Assembly: GCF_018691265.1 (NCBI RefSeq) | Contig: NW_024881301.1 | Coordinates: 10,243,752-10,307,751, forward strand | DNA length: 64,000 nucleotides | From: Tyto alba | Taxonomy: Eukaryota; Chordata; Aves; Strigiformes; Tytonidae | Direction: 5' to 3' | Shown: positions 14,001 to 28,200 of the stretch, in pieces | How positions within the stretch are numbered: position 1 is the stretch's first letter | Layout: every line of letters starts with the position of its first letter | Translations under genes and position numbers: made by a program | Notes under the pieces: model-generated | Databases searched by the model: none | Told to the model about the DNA's origin: nothing | The model's input: the letters and a program-made list of their open reading frames with translations, nothing else

Positions 14001-14913
14001 GAGAGTATACAAAAGTGCTCTACATATACTGTCATTGAATTCTGCAAAAACTGCAGAGACCTCTCTCAGAGCTAGCCAGGTACTCCATTTGCATCTTCTG
14101 CCCATAAAAGAACTCCATATGATAGCTGAAATGACTTAAATTCTCATTATGAACACAGATGGTTACAAAAAACAGATACTGGAGATTCAAGGGGAAAACA
14201 CACAAAGGGGCATAAGCTACAATTTAAACTAAATTCAAATTGGGGAGAAACCAGAGGACAGAAGATTAGTTATAAAGTGTATATTATATATATTTTTTTC
14301 TTTATAATCAATAGATCCATACATCTGCACATAGCATACAAGCCTTCCTAGAGGATGTTGGAAGAACAGTAAATGGCCTGTACTCAAAATGTAAAAATTA
14401 CAACCCTTACAAGCCTTAATTTAGTCCCATTAGCTATTTCTTCACAAAATGGATACTAATTCAGCACACAGAAAAAGAAGTGCTCATCTGATCAGCAACT
14501 CTGCTATTCACAGGGTTTTCCTTCTTGTTCAAAGAGCAGTCTCATCATAGGTCTACTAAACACAGCTCACACTACACCCAAAAGACATAATTCCTGTTTT
14601 CCTTGGTGGCTAACCTTTCAGAAAAGAAAAAAAAAATATTTTAAAATTACCCTTTTGAGGAAAAGTGAGGTTAATTATGCTCATTCAGAGTTGGGGAAAT
14701 GAGAAGCAGAACAGTTAAATTTAAGATTACCAAAAATTCTGAGTGCCCAGTCTGAGATGCTGTCTAATTTTCTGGATTGCACCACCCCCTGCATGCAAGG
14801 GAAAGCCCACTGTGACCAGTTCTACCTCAGTACTTTCACCAATCAAGTCTGCATCTCCAGCCAGAGACCTATGAAACCACGAGCCCAAAGAGAGCAGACA
14901 TCCTTTCCCACCG

Positions 14914-15005
14914 CAGGGAGGTTGGGAGCTAGATGATCTTTAAAGGTCCCTTCCTACCCAAACCGTTCTGTGATTCTGTGATTCTGTGATTCTGTGACTC
15001 TGTGA
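14914..15005 (+). mobile_element. CR1 LINE 3' tail fragment with octamer microsatellite
   Basis: This short fragment holds only the extreme 3' end of a CR1 element: a CAGGGAGGTTGGGAGCTAGA start, a CTTTAAAGGTCCCTTCC block, then about four to five tandem ATTCTGTG-type octamers at 14965-15005. The octamer repeat is the characteristic CR1 terminus. Everything 5' of the last 90 bases or so is absent, so this is a severely truncated insertion. The several near-perfect octamers suggest a moderately young copy. Confidence 0.88.
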
Positions 15006-16504
15006 CATCTGCAGTAAACAACTTGGTTTAACATCACACAGGAGCTTTGTGTCTCAAGCAGGGCAGAATCCAGCTTTCCAGGGCAGCTTTCCATGGATTT
15101 AACTGTGAGCACATCCTTTTTATTGCTGCAGTTCCTTGGTATCATTTGGTTCACACCTTGCTCCTGCAACAAATGAATCATGGGCTCAGAGGACAACAGC
15201 TTCCCTTATTGCTTATTCCTAGACAACCCCTCATTATCTCCACAGGACACAGGCAGACACTTTCAGGAAAACATAGTAATCCTTGTAATTAAGGATTGTG
15301 ACATACAATAGGTGCCCAGTGGAGGCAAAATAAGGCTGTGCATGTAAGTTTAAGTCTAGGCTTTTCTACTTTATGAATGCTTCACTTGATGACTTTAAGC
15401 ATGTTCTTTTAAAGTAATTTTGGGTGTATAATTTCCTGTTTATAGAAAAGCAACAAGAAAACAAAGTAAAAGAGAAATTTCCATAGTGAAGCATTATATT
15501 GAAAATAATGAGCATCATTAAATGAGACATAAATCTACCTCACTGCTGGCTGAAGCACCAGGGGTAACAGATAGCAGGGGCTGCCACACTCCAGATGGAC
15601 CCGGAGGGGAGGCACACATGCCTGTGAGCATTTACAGATGCAGAAGAAAGGCAAACCTCAGAAACCCAACCTGGGTTCTGAAGGGGAGTGTGGCATGCAG
15701 GAATACACATTTCCACTTCTCCTCACCCAGCCTGCACCTTTTTCACCTCTGCCCTTTCATCCAATTTGTTCCCATCTCTCTCTTTCTTCAGCCATCCCAG
15801 GCAATCCCAGCTCACCCTCCTCTTCCAGCAGTCATTCCTCTGGCCTCTTCCCCCAGCCCAGATACTCCCCGGCCACTTCTTTCCCTCTAGTGGTCCCAGC
15901 CATTGCCCTATGCCTCTGGTTTCAGGCTCCTTAGTAATTCCTCACTCCCAGCTTCTTCATCAAAATGTCCATCAGCCTTTTTTATTTCTATTCTGTCTTG
16001 TTGAGTCACTTTGAGTTTTCTGCATTTCAAAAATCAACCACTTCAGGTTAAAGTATAGTAAAACTTATCTTTTCAAGTTTAAAATATTTTCTGGGTCTTT
16101 TGGGGAAACTCAGTATAAGGAATAGGCAGAATGTTATCTGTTTCAAAACATCAACAGACTTGAGGTCCTGTCCTAGCTGGTCCTAGATGAAGCTCTCTCT
16201 GATCATGGTGAGCCCTCTTAGAGATCCCAGTTTAACACTTTTCCTCCTGTGGTTTGCAACCCAAGTCTTTTTGTCTTGCCAGTCAACACCCTCCTAATTT
16301 TTAGTCCCAGAATTACCACAGTGCCATTCTGGCTTCTTGTCCATTTTGGAGACATCAGCAGTTTATAGATATCCTATGAGGACACTACTTTGTCTTCCTG
16401 ACATTTGCTCTTGCATCTCCCCAGGAGAGTTTGCTTAGGCAAACACTTGGCCCTGGGGCTGAACATCTGTTTTTCAAGGTTTCATTCGGAAATGTCAATA
16501 CAGG

Positions 16505-16570
16505 TTTTTTTGTTTTGTTTTGTTTTGTTTTCTTGCTTGTTTATTTTGGTTTGTTTTGGTTTGGTTTTTA
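16505..16570. repeat. TTTTG-type low-complexity tract
   Basis: Imperfect TTTTG pentamers pass into TTTGGTT-like units. Confidence 0.85.
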
Positions 16571-19500
16571 AAACAAAGTACATTATCATGGTGTGGTGCT
16601 TGAGGGTTTTCCCCCTCCCTCAGCATGTGAGAAAGCTTTAGTTTTGGAAAGAAAACCATCTTGTTGAACATGTTATGCATTATCTTTCTTTTTTAAAGAT
16701 AACCATGGAAGACAGTAAGTGTTTACATTCTGCTTTAGTCTCTTTACTAGGATGCAGTGCTTGCTACAAAATGACTTTAAGGGAACCAGGCATCCATACA
16801 TTAAGTGAAGATCTCTGGAAGAAATCATTAGCTATTTGCTTTACGTGATTCCCTTTGTTCCAACATGAGCATATATGCATAAGTAAAACCAGTTGTTCTC
16901 AGGTCTTACAAAAGTGATCTCCATCCATGTCAATGTGAAAGGAGGGAGAGATGCAGGTCTGCTTGCTAGGGCTTACTGCTGATGCTAATGAAGAACAATC
17001 ACATCAGAGGGGAAAGCAGCCACATCTCATTTTCGTCATTGGTCTGTTGGAAAGCTATGACCCATATTTGCAGTTCTCCAAGAACTCCAAGAGAGTTCTC
17101 ATTTATCCATTTTCAGTTTGAAATGATCCTTTGTCAAAAGCACAAGCAGGTATCCTTCAGGGGGATGTGAATTCATTCTTTAAGTTTCTGCCTGGGACCA
17201 ATTTGTACCCTAAATTAGGAGTATAAGCAAAGGAACTTATTGATGCAAGTAATGTAAACAGAAAAATCCATTTAAAAATCTTTCAAGACTGAATAAAGCT
17301 GACAAACTGAAAATTAACAAAACTGAGGCACAACAGCTGCTTTGAAGAAAATAAGCACTGTTTAGTAATAAATTTGTAAACCTCTGCAATAGAGCGGGCA
17401 CATTTGAAGTAGAGCACCTGTTGAAGTATTTTACTAGCCTTCCAAATCAAAACCATAATTTCACATTTCTCATTTCCAGGATCAGATGTCAGTCTCCCTG
17501 GAAGCAGGAGGTGCAGCAGATAATGCCCACTGTTACACTTTCAGCAGTACTTGCTAGTTGCTACTTTCCAAGCATGTCTTTCTGTTTTGCTAAATGTTGC
17601 GAGAGCGGTTTTCATTTTTGCAAATGAGGGGAATGATGGTAGTTCATGGCAGTTGCATGATTTCCAGACAAGTGAAAGACAAAGGGCACGCTGATGAGGC
17701 TCATGCTGTGCTGCAGTTCACACCCAGATGAACTTCAGTCCTTGGAACTGTCCGTCTTCAGCATTTACTGCAGCTGTGAAATCGGGAGCTGCACCTGGGC
17801 TTCTGCCAGCTACGGCATGGCACGGTCACACATCACAGCCCAACAAGCACCCAGCCCATAAAGGAACTAGTACTATGCACACCTGCACGATTTTGTTGCA
17901 ATTTCACAGATATCCTCAGCTGCTCAACTTCAAAAGAAATGAAATAATGGATTTACTTCTGACATCCAAAGAGGATAATGTAGAATGTATTTATTTCGGG
18001 GCAAAATTCACTTTGGCTATGGAAACAGCGCTGCCCTCAGTGTTCAGTAAGAATTTTTATCATTTCAGTTAGGGTACATAAAGAGAAAAAAGGTTTCAAA
18101 AGTCAGAACTAGGCTTAATTCATACTACTGCTGTTATTATCAACCTAATTTTTACAAAGGGGATTTTATTTAGTTTAAACCTAGTTAACAGTTTTGTATC
18201 TTGTGCTGGAGTAGATCCTTGTGGCCAGTTCTGACCCATTAATAAGATGAGGGCTCCCTGGAGTCATCCAATGAGATAAATCAGCACACGCATATGAAGT
18301 TTTTAAAAAACTTGACCCTGTGCCACACAGTCCATGCATCTGAATGAAATACAGGCCTTACTTTTGACTGTAAATTTTAAATTTTAAAATCTATAAGTTG
18401 AAAGAACACAATATACTGTAATTGTACTGCATTTGTAACAACTTGCTCAAAAAGAGATTTTTGTAAATGAACAATCATGAAGTGGAATTGAGCCAGTCAG
18501 ATTACTGGCAAAGCTTTCTGCTGAGTATGGTTAGATAAAGGGAAAACGGAGACTGGAGAAAATTGATCCTCTCAGCAGAATTTGCCATAATTATATGCAG
18601 GATGAGAAATTAGCTATTATTCTACTGTTAAATTCCTCAAGTGGCCAGAAGGAACAGTCTTGCATAATCTGCTTTTTCAATCTAGTCCATGCAAAATGAA
18701 GATCCTGTTAAGAAAAATGGGGATGTGGCTGATCAAGTTCTACAAACGCAGTAATTTTTCTCCCTAAAGGTTAGACAGTGGAAGGATGTATTGGGATTGC
18801 CTTACCAGCACTCCTCCAATATCCCACTAGGTTCTGTTTAAAAGAATTTTTCATTTCAAGAAGTAAAATAATTGAATTTCACACATGCATTCATCCCTGG
18901 CAAGTTGCAGTTCAAAAAGCCTCTAAATCTCAAATGTTATTCTTGTAAGGCAACCTCTTTGCTAAACTCTACCACATCGCAAGAGCAAACACATTGCTGT
19001 GAATCAAATTCTTGTGTTTTTACTAACACAACAGGACTTCTCTGATTGTGAGCTTCTGTTTATGCAAGGAACTCATGGCTTGGAGCACAGCTTTCTCACT
19101 GCTACCTAATTCAAGTGGAGGACGGTACTAATAAAATGAAATAATTTAGAGAAGATACAAATGACTCATTAACACAAACAAGGAATAGGCTATATAGCCT
19201 AATGAGAAGGAGGGATTGCCCTTAATGTTACTGAGTGCAGTGAAATAGCAACAAAGACATTGTGATAGGTTGGCATTGCTGGCCAGTGGGCTAGCAGCCG
19301 AGTTAGGTAACAGAGGAACCATGAGCACGGATATACAAATGGAAAACTTTTCAGTGCTTCTCCTTTCCAAAATATCAGAAACTGTTACATAATTATTCAA
19401 ATTAGCAACATGAAATGGAATCAAAGGAAAAAGAAACAAAAGCCAGAAGCTATGAAAAGGGACAGCTTGTCTGAAAGATAATTATATACAGTTAAAAAGA

Positions 19501-22500
19501 GTAAGAAAAAAACCACTGTATTTAGTATGCCTCTGGATTAGCAATGATCTTTCCTTACATGCAGTCTGCTCTGCTAATTCTCCCCATTTCTTTCATTAGA
19601 GGTGTTGGAAACATGATGGTTTTATAGTTCATGACTGGCTGGGTGATCTTAGCTGCAGTATTACTACAAACCACCCATATTCAGTCTGCTGAGATGGCCT
19701 CGTGATTCTAACTGCTAAAATCACTAGTTAAAACAAGGAAAAGAAGAAAAAAGAAAATCTGAGTTACTAGTAGGGGCCCTGAAAAATATCTCAAGTTGTC
19801 AGATCTGTAACACTATCATCTCCTCTTTGCTTCCTGCAGTCTTCCCTGTAACCCATTCCCTTTCTTCAGCCAGGAGGGATAGTTGTCTACGGGAGCTGCC
19901 CAGTTTGTCCAACAGCACATTTGACTGTGAATGCAGAGTTCCCCTTCACGCTGACCAGAAGGGTGCAACTGGGAGAAACCAGAAAATTAACATATAGGCA
20001 AAATTTAGAGGAAATGACTATTATAGCCATGAGTGATTAATATGCATGTTCCTGGTGGGGAGAGTTGCAGACCAGTAACATTGTGCAATAATGCTTTTAG
20101 CAGATATAAAATACAGCTTTAATGGATACTATTCCAGAGAAAGCTGCCGTATTTAAGAGGTGGGTGTAGTGGTGGAAATTCTATTCAAGACCTTGAGACA
20201 ACAACAGCTCTAGCTGTGTATGTGCCATAACTGATGGGCAAAGGGCCTCTGGGACACTGTCTGGGAGCTCTTCCCTAGAAATTCCTTTATTTATTCTGCA
20301 CATATCACCAGCCCAGATGCAGCAAATACTTTTATGCCATATAATTTTTAGATATTCTAATGTACAACTTTAAGATGGAGGCAGATAGCAGCACATCTGT
20401 AGAGTTTGTCTCAGAGTATATAGTTACATGCTACTGCATGGTAGTTCCTCAATTTTTATGAAAATGTCAAATGAAAAGTCTGTTGTCTGACTGCTGGGGG
20501 GTGTTGCTGGCTGACAAACTAATGATAGCTACATTTTTCACAGGCAGGAAAAGGTGAAAGATAAAAATCTATAGGATAAAAATAAATATGGATACATAAT
20601 TGGTTTTCTCAGTATTATAGAATGGTTGGAGAGCCATTATTGGTAAAAATCAGAATAAATGGCCTAGGAAAAATGGTGACTGACATGGCTGTCATGAGGT
20701 CATCAGATATAGTTTACTAAACAGCAGTTTTTATCGAGTACATGAGCTATCCCATTAGCTTCATCTTGTCCCCAAACAAATCTTCATTAACTAACCACTT
20801 CTGCCAAGCACGGCAAACAGCTCAGGCTTGATTACTGTGGGGAGTCATCAGGGTCTGAGCCATAAAAATCACAGTATAAATACAAGTCTAGAAGAAGGCA
20901 TGACAGTTGACTTAAACATCAGCAAGGATTAAAATACTTACTCAATGGAGATAAAATCAGAATTCTACAGTGAGATTAAAGATGAATCAAAGTGAATGAA
21001 ATTAAAAGTTCTTTACAAAAACACATTTTAAGCAGACAAACTGATAAGAATCAGCAAAGCAGCTAAAGTGAACAGTGGAAAGCTGACTGGCAGATGACTT
21101 GTGCATCAGCAGTACACAAAGCATTTGTAGGCCTCGTTCTACAAAATTATTTAATGACATTACCACTTTTGTGATGTGAACTTCTTTTCACTTAAGGTAA
21201 TTTGAGAAATACAACACTTTCCCCTGTTTGATGACAACCCATGACTTCATAACTTTAAGGAAGGCATATACTAATTTGGATTTCACAAAATCTCTACAAA
21301 CTGCCCCAGTAGAAAGATACCCACTTCTTCTTGACACATTATCAACAAGCAAATATGAACTAGTTTTATTTTACAAGTGAAGTGGTTTTTGTGACAATAT
21401 GAATGAGCTAGATGTTGCTGACAGCTTGAATTAATAATTTTCCTGGGCTATCTTTTTCTCTCCTAAGAAGCATGATGTCATGTTCCAATAACAACAATAG
21501 ACTTTTCAGGAGAAAAAAATTAGATGTAAAAGATGATGTCAGATGATGCCAATGCAGCCAGTGCACTTCAGTAGCAGAAGCTGACAATGCCTCAAGCCCC
21601 AAAGAAATTAGTAATATGTTGAAAGTGAGAAAAAGAAAAATGGTTTTTGAAACAGGAAGCCTAGATCAGGTGGGTATGCCTAATCCTGCACCCATGATTA
21701 ATGTCACATGTTCCGAATTACTACACTGATGTTGTTCAAAAACCACAATATTTATTTTTGGAGATTAGTGATAGTAATTGGCAGCGTTTTTCTATCACAC
21801 AGATTCTGGCTTGTGATAAAAAGACCTTCTTCCTTGTGTTTCTGCATAGGCATTGGCCAGAATGTGTGCTGCAGAGGAAGCCATCTGAAGATGGAGTAAG
21901 GCTTCTCCTCATCAGCAGTAGCTGGCAAAGTTTGTTTTTTTGCCAGTTCTTCAAAGGTGATGCAAAGGACACGCATGTACCAAATTAATGTGTTGAGGAG
22001 GAGAAAACACAGATGGTTTGCGAGAAGTGCATGACTGCAGTGAAAATAGAAATAATCTCTTTAATGGAGTCATGCTAGTTTTGCAATGGATGGTTGGTTT
22101 TTATGATCATTTAGCACACATATATGGAATATGGTGGCAGTGGTCAATTCACAATATGATGTTATGGACAAGAGATGCGAGGCACCCAATATTGCTCCAT
22201 TTCATTCTGTGGAGCGTAATCTCCTTGCTAATTGTGGGGGTAGAAAGAAAGATACAGCCGTCCCTTCTATCTTTTCCATTTATGAATGTGACAGAAACAA
22301 TCTTGACATTGGGTAAAAATCAATTTTTCTTGTGTTGCAAATTTGTCTGCTACTACAGTAAGCATAAATATTTACCTCACTGACATTTCCCAGGACCATA
22401 TCTTTTCTAGCAGCATAATGGAAAAAATCTCCAGCATTTGAAAAGATTCCCCAGAGATTATGTTTTGCAAGCCATCTCTGTATTATTCCCTAGGATCTGG

Positions 22501-24516
22501 TTGCATGATTTAAGACTTTGACAGAAAAAAGGACTAGAAACACTTACATTTGTATCTTCTAAAAAATATCATAAACTGGATTTCAACAGATTCATGCTCC
22601 TGACCCAGACTCTTCTGGTTGTAAAGGCACCTTCAGTAAAATGGAGGAGCCAGATGTTTCTGTGACACCAGGCATATGGAAATGATAAGATGAGTCTACG
22701 GTGCTGGCAGCTGGGGATCCTCAGCACCTTTTACAATTAGACCCTAAATGAGAAAAGTTTTCAGGAAAAGAAAGATATGTCTCACTTTTGAAGTTTCACA
22801 GACTGCTCTGATCTGTAACACTGTACTTAAAATATTAAAAAATATATCTGCAAAACAGATGGGGGAAAGCGTTACTCTTCACTTGATGAAATTCCAACAT
22901 TGCTGCTGCAGACCCACAAATTCCCACAGCTATTTAAGCTTTCTATCCAGTCCCTACTCTTATCTGTCATGTTCATTATTTTCCATTCACTAGTTTTGCC
23001 AGCCTTTTGAGCGCAATAAAGGGATTCTGGATGGCATTAATTTGATGACCATCTTGTATCCCTCTACCTCCTGCCTGCAGGGAAACTGGAGACTCATCAC
23101 AACCAGAAAACACGTTCTAAAATGAAGTGTCAAAAACTGCCTACACTGGGGGATCAAACAGCATCAATAAAATGTACTAGATAGCACACTTTCTCCATCT
23201 AGTTTACACACCAAGTCATATGTGATGAAGGAATAAAGAAAAGACAAACCATTTTGGAAAAGCTCAGGTTAAAAGTTGTATGCATCTATTTCTCACTATC
23301 AACTATTCACACTGGGAAAGGTGTTACTGATTCTACATTTTGTTGAAATGAATGATTTTTTTAAGTGCAGGACACAATTCTGTTTTACAAAACTATTCTG
23401 GCCCCACTTTGCTACTCAAAATCAGTTTCTTCCTTATTTTTCTCCCTCCACTTTTGTCACTTCCTCTCACTTTTTTTTTTCTTAACCATCAAACTTTTTG
23501 CCCTCCAATGAAAGGAGATATGTTGAACTAGGAAAAAAAGTACAATATTAGAAGTAAAAACTGCTTTAACTCCTACTTATTGATGGATAGGTGTTTCCTC
23601 CATTAGTGCATGTCACCTGTAGGGTGGGCTATCATATTTTATTAAATAAAAAAAACCCCCACCAACATACTTTCAGGCTCCCTTCACCCTACAGCTATTA
23701 CTCAACCATCCAGCTGAAGCTCACAGGACATAAGACCAATCTTTATAGTCAGTGTGAGTCTTCTCAACTTAGTTGTACATATTCTCCATAAGGGAGATAC
23801 ATATTTACATTCTTACTAAGCATTGACAGAAACAGAAAAAGGCTCTCAGGACTGCAGCACGTATTTGAATTCCAGAAAGGGGGATGACTGGGAAGGTAAA
23901 TCAGATTATGGGAGGGTGTTCTCATTCATAATGCCATGTGTAATCTGTGGAAGTATGCGACACCAGAGCAGATGTTGATGTGCCGTGGGCCGCAGAGTCC
24001 ATGTAGACAAGGAGTAGGTCCTGCCTTGTTCAGGCATTAGCTCCGCAGGTAGCTGATGTGAGGTTAAACACAAGTGCCCATTTACACAAAATGACACTGT
24101 ACGATTTTGGGTGAACATGATGCAGTTTTTCAGCTGTGGATAAAGTCCTAAAGATTTGGCAAGGGTCAATGTTGGTATTGGAAATCTTAACTAATGATTT
24201 CTTGCCCTTATTTGTCTCCCTTTTTCTGAAGAGAGAATAAGCATTTCAGTCTTAGCTGTGCATTAATATCTCTCTTAACATGACCTAACTTCCCCATAGC
24301 AACATCCTGAAGAGGGAAAGAAATGGCATAAAGAGATATGTGTAAGGACAGAGCCAGCTCCCTTGGAAGTATGTAACAAGACAATAACTGACTTCACCTA
24401 GATCAGACCATGCAGCCTTGCAAACTACACTATTAGAGCTTTCAATACAGATGCAATACTTCCAATACTTCCTCTTGCCTCACCTCCATCTCTCTAAATA
24501 CTTTCTTCCCTTACTT

Positions 24517-24518
<2 letters not shown>

Positions 24519-24567
<49 letters not shown>
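24519..24567. repeat. T homopolymer, 49 bases
   Basis: Longest homopolymer in the window, preceded by pyrimidine-rich CTTCCCTTACTTCC. On the DLGAP1 transcript strand it is a poly-A run. No LINE or processed transcript is recognised beside it. Its reported length may be unreliable because long homopolymers are error-prone in sequencing. Confidence 0.92.
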
Positions 24568-24571
<4 letters not shown>

Positions 24572-25173
24572 GAGGCAAATGATAAAATGTCACATGAGAG
24601 TTCAGAGAACTGTGAGGTAAGACAGAGTAAGGTCATGGCACCAGGTGACAGATAATTCTGTCACTTGGGTGTAAATTACCCTTCACACAAAATGGAAAAT
24701 GGCAGATTTTCTCAGGACTTCCTAAGGCAGTCAGATTGGGGCTAGAAGTTCATGGATGTGCTGGGTTTTACTTGTTTAATTTTGGCCTACTAAGACCCTG
24801 GCTTCTTTTCTGCCACAGATGTACCTCATTTTATTTGACCCTTAGTGAAGTTCAGGAGAAGAGAATTAAAAGAAATTGAGAGCAAGGAATTTCAAAACAG
24901 AAATAGCCTGCTTTGTTTAAACAAAGAGTCTGACAGCATTTGTTTTGTTATACTATTACAATGTTCTGTCTTCCATCTAAATCTTCCCAGAGGGATACAG
25001 ATCTACATTTTACTTTAGCTAAATACAGAATTAATCTAGAAAATCATTACAGCAAAGAGAATGATTACCAAGCCACCATCATCTCAGCTGTGCAGAGGCA
25101 AAAAGTAGGTGTCTTTCTCAACAGAATAAGCAATAGATCAGTCACAGTAGAGGGTTCTGTGATATTATTTATT

Positions 25174-25224
25174 GTTTTTGTTGTTGTTGTTGTTGTTGTT
25201 TGTTTTTTGTTTTTTGTTTTTTTT
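25174..25224. repeat. (TTG)n microsatellite and T-rich tail
   Basis: About seven TTG units at 25178-25200, then TTTTTTG units and a T run. Confidence 0.88.
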
Positions 25225-28200
25225 CCTCTCCTCTGGTAGCTTAGCTCAAATCCTTGATCAAAGTGACTAGGAATTGTTCTGCTCAGATGGATTACTGCAT
25301 TTTAAGTGGAATGCAATTTAGCACTCTCCCATCTGACCAAAGTCAAATTTAGTAAGGAAACACAATTTCCAAAGACCAATACATCCATTTCCCTCTCAAG
25401 AGGCCAGACAAAGGTTGTGGCATTAGAACAGATTACCAACATCTGCCTACAGTGTGTCTTTGATAAAAGGGACTATTAGACTGTGATGGCAGCTAGACTG
25501 TCCCTCTTTGCAAAATAACAGGCGTTTTCCAGATCCCAGTATTTGAGTTGCACTGTGCTTTGTTATTGAGCATTGTAAGAAGCAGTGCAGTAAGATCAGT
25601 GTAATAGCAAGAAATAAAAAGAGTAAATCACATCTCTGTGTATACTTCAGAGCTTCTGTAATTTTTTTTAATGTACAGATATCTTTGCTGCCACATTTCC
25701 TTTGGGTTTATCTGTGGTATTACTAAATAAAAAAGGCAGTCTCTGTTTCAAAAAGTGGGTAATAATATATATACCCCATAGTCCACCATAGCTTCAAAGA
25801 GCCAATTACTGTTAGACTGTTGCATAAACACGTATTTAGGAAGCATGAAAATGTGTAATTATTCACTGGATCCAGTACCTAATGCATCATATCTGAGGTC
25901 TGAAATGGGAATTATTGACATGATGAAATATAACAGCTCCAAATGAATTCCTGTAGTACAAGAGGGGCCCTGCAGAGCTGTACTCATTAAACTCATTTAT
26001 TAAAAATACTTACTTAGATTTTTGAAAATACAAAATCACTCAGTCACCTTAAAAAGCCCATCATCACCAAATATCTTGTCTGTAACTTCTTGGAATATGC
26101 TATGGCTCAGGAGAACTTTGTAATTATTATATCTGAGGACAACAAAAACATTCAGGTTTGTCTTAAAGGAATGATGTGGATCTTACTGCAGGTGAGTGGC
26201 AACACATTGCTGAAGACTGGACAGTAGAACACAATACAAGGAACAACTTGAGCTATTTTTACACACTGGTTGTGTTAATTATCATAGCCCCTTCAGGACA
26301 GAGGACTGAGTCTTGCTTCCTGAAAGACAGCTGTAGTTAAAAGTGACCCCATTAGTCTATTTTAGGAAAATGGCAGGAATTATTACTGAAAATGTGGTCG
26401 CATTATATAAATTGGGGCATATCTTCAGCTTACTGATTCAGCTCATTTCTATCACTGCCATCACAAAAACATTTCTTTGGAAATAAATCAGAACAAAGAA
26501 GAGGTTCAGGTCTTTGTTGCATTTCTCCATAAAGTGAAAATTTAAGTATTTGCCCTTCATTTGTTATTGGCTTCTCAGCTAAGGGACACTGTATCCTTAA
26601 TGCTCAGAGTTCTGTTGTTTTAGAGCAATGACCAGCCCCGAGAACAATATTTTGGATAAAGGTTATACTGTCCTCCCGCAATATGAAAGTTGAAACTGAC
26701 GGTGGGTTTATTTTCGATTCTGCTGCACGTTCTGCCCATTAGTTTGTGATTAAGCTGGCACTGCTATGGGAAACCTGCTTCCTTGAAATATAATTCCAGG
26801 CATATTTCAAAGGGGGTTGGTTCCTACTTCTGCTTGCAAGTCAGAAAACCTTGTCCTCCCAAATGCAGATACACAGGGCTGCGGAGCCAGATGTGTTGTA
26901 CCTACATCAGCCCAGCCCTCCCTGCCCCTGAGCTCACTCAGGACACCAGACGGGAGCTAAACGGCTGCCTCTACCCAAGACAGACCTGTCAGCCAGCCCA
27001 AGCTTGACAACAGAAAGTAGACTTGCCTTGCAGCAATGAGTGGAAGAGACGGCTGATTTGGCCACTGCTTTGTGGATGGTGGCAAAATCACTGAGGTTTC
27101 ATGTTTGTTTATAGGCTTAGAAAAGTTAATTCTGAGCTAATGAGACCTGAGGCATGCAGTGCTCAGTCAGCGCATCAATCTTCAAATTATTACTTTGCTT
27201 GTAATACTCTCCTTTACATTTGTTACAGTAAATCAAGTTGTATTTTGTCTCACCTAGGCATTGGACATGCAGGTGCTTTAATATGCTCTGAGAAGCATGG
27301 CTGCAGGCTCCCTCAGTGGTACTTATACAAAGTACGTGCACACCAGCAGGAGTGGGGTGCACAACTGTGCGACCAGGGTTGTCTCACTGTATTATTACAC
27401 CAGGGGATCTCCATCTAACTGGGGCTCTGGACACTTCTACAACAATTTCCAGATAGTGGTACATTTGGTAACACACATACCTCATCTGAAGCAAAAGCAT
27501 AGCTCAAATGCAAACAAGATCTGTACTCCTTTAGGGAGAACTGTATAAATCTGATCAGCTGAAACAATTAGCACTTTAGTGTGTACAGTATAATCAAAGG
27601 AAATGAATTAATGGCAGAATACACGTAGGCACATTCCATATAGATGCATGCAAAGGGCTTCCATACAATTTTTCATCTCTGTAAGGAAATTAAGAAGAGA
27701 CTAACAAATAATAAAACATTACATTTTATGTAACTAATTACTGCACCCTCTTTATTTGTGCTGCCACTAGATGAACTATCTCCTTAAAAGTTCTTTTCAT
27801 AGCACAATATAAATTTCTGTTAAAGACCTCCTTCTGAAAAATCATGTTTTTTCCTGTTTCACTTGAGACTGTCAAACCTACAGGTCTGATGGCCATCCTA
27901 TTCCCAGTGCCAGAAAAGGCCTGCAGGGTCCTGCAGAGCAGCAGGCTGGGCAGCAGCCAGCAGCGTCCCCTTGCACTGAGGACGGCTGCCTGCCTGCTAG
28001 GCAGTCTTTGCCAAAGCACAGCCGGCAGCTTGAGGGAGGTGTAGTGCTGGCGAGACCACATCTCGAGTCTGTGCCCAGTGTGGCACTCCCCAGCATGAGG
28101 GACACATGGACTTTGACAGAGTTAGTGGGGTGAGAGTGTGATGTACCCATTTTCAGCCTTGGAGAGGTCCAAGTCATTTGGACAACTGGAGAAGTCAATC

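Larger units (their letters stand above)
7201..14913. other. Non-coding, probably DLGAP1 intron
   Basis: Holds a T31 run, a 31-bp duplication and an AT-rich block at about 10300-10720 dense in TAAT-type motifs (see findings). No coding exon or transposon was recognised. Confidence 0.6.

Noticed and set aside
15522..16014. Overlapping Pro/Ser/Leu-rich open frames
   Set aside because: They come from a pyrimidine-rich stretch (CTTCC, CCCAG repeats) open in all three frames, which indicates composition rather than coding.
20615..20650. TATAGAATGGTTGGAGAG, resembling an antisense CR1 end
   Set aside because: The match stops after about 18 bases and none of the following CR1 landmarks is present.
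22018..22383. 121-codon hydrophobic frame
   Set aside because: Hydrophobicity follows from T-rich codons; there is no family resemblance and its length is within chance expectation.
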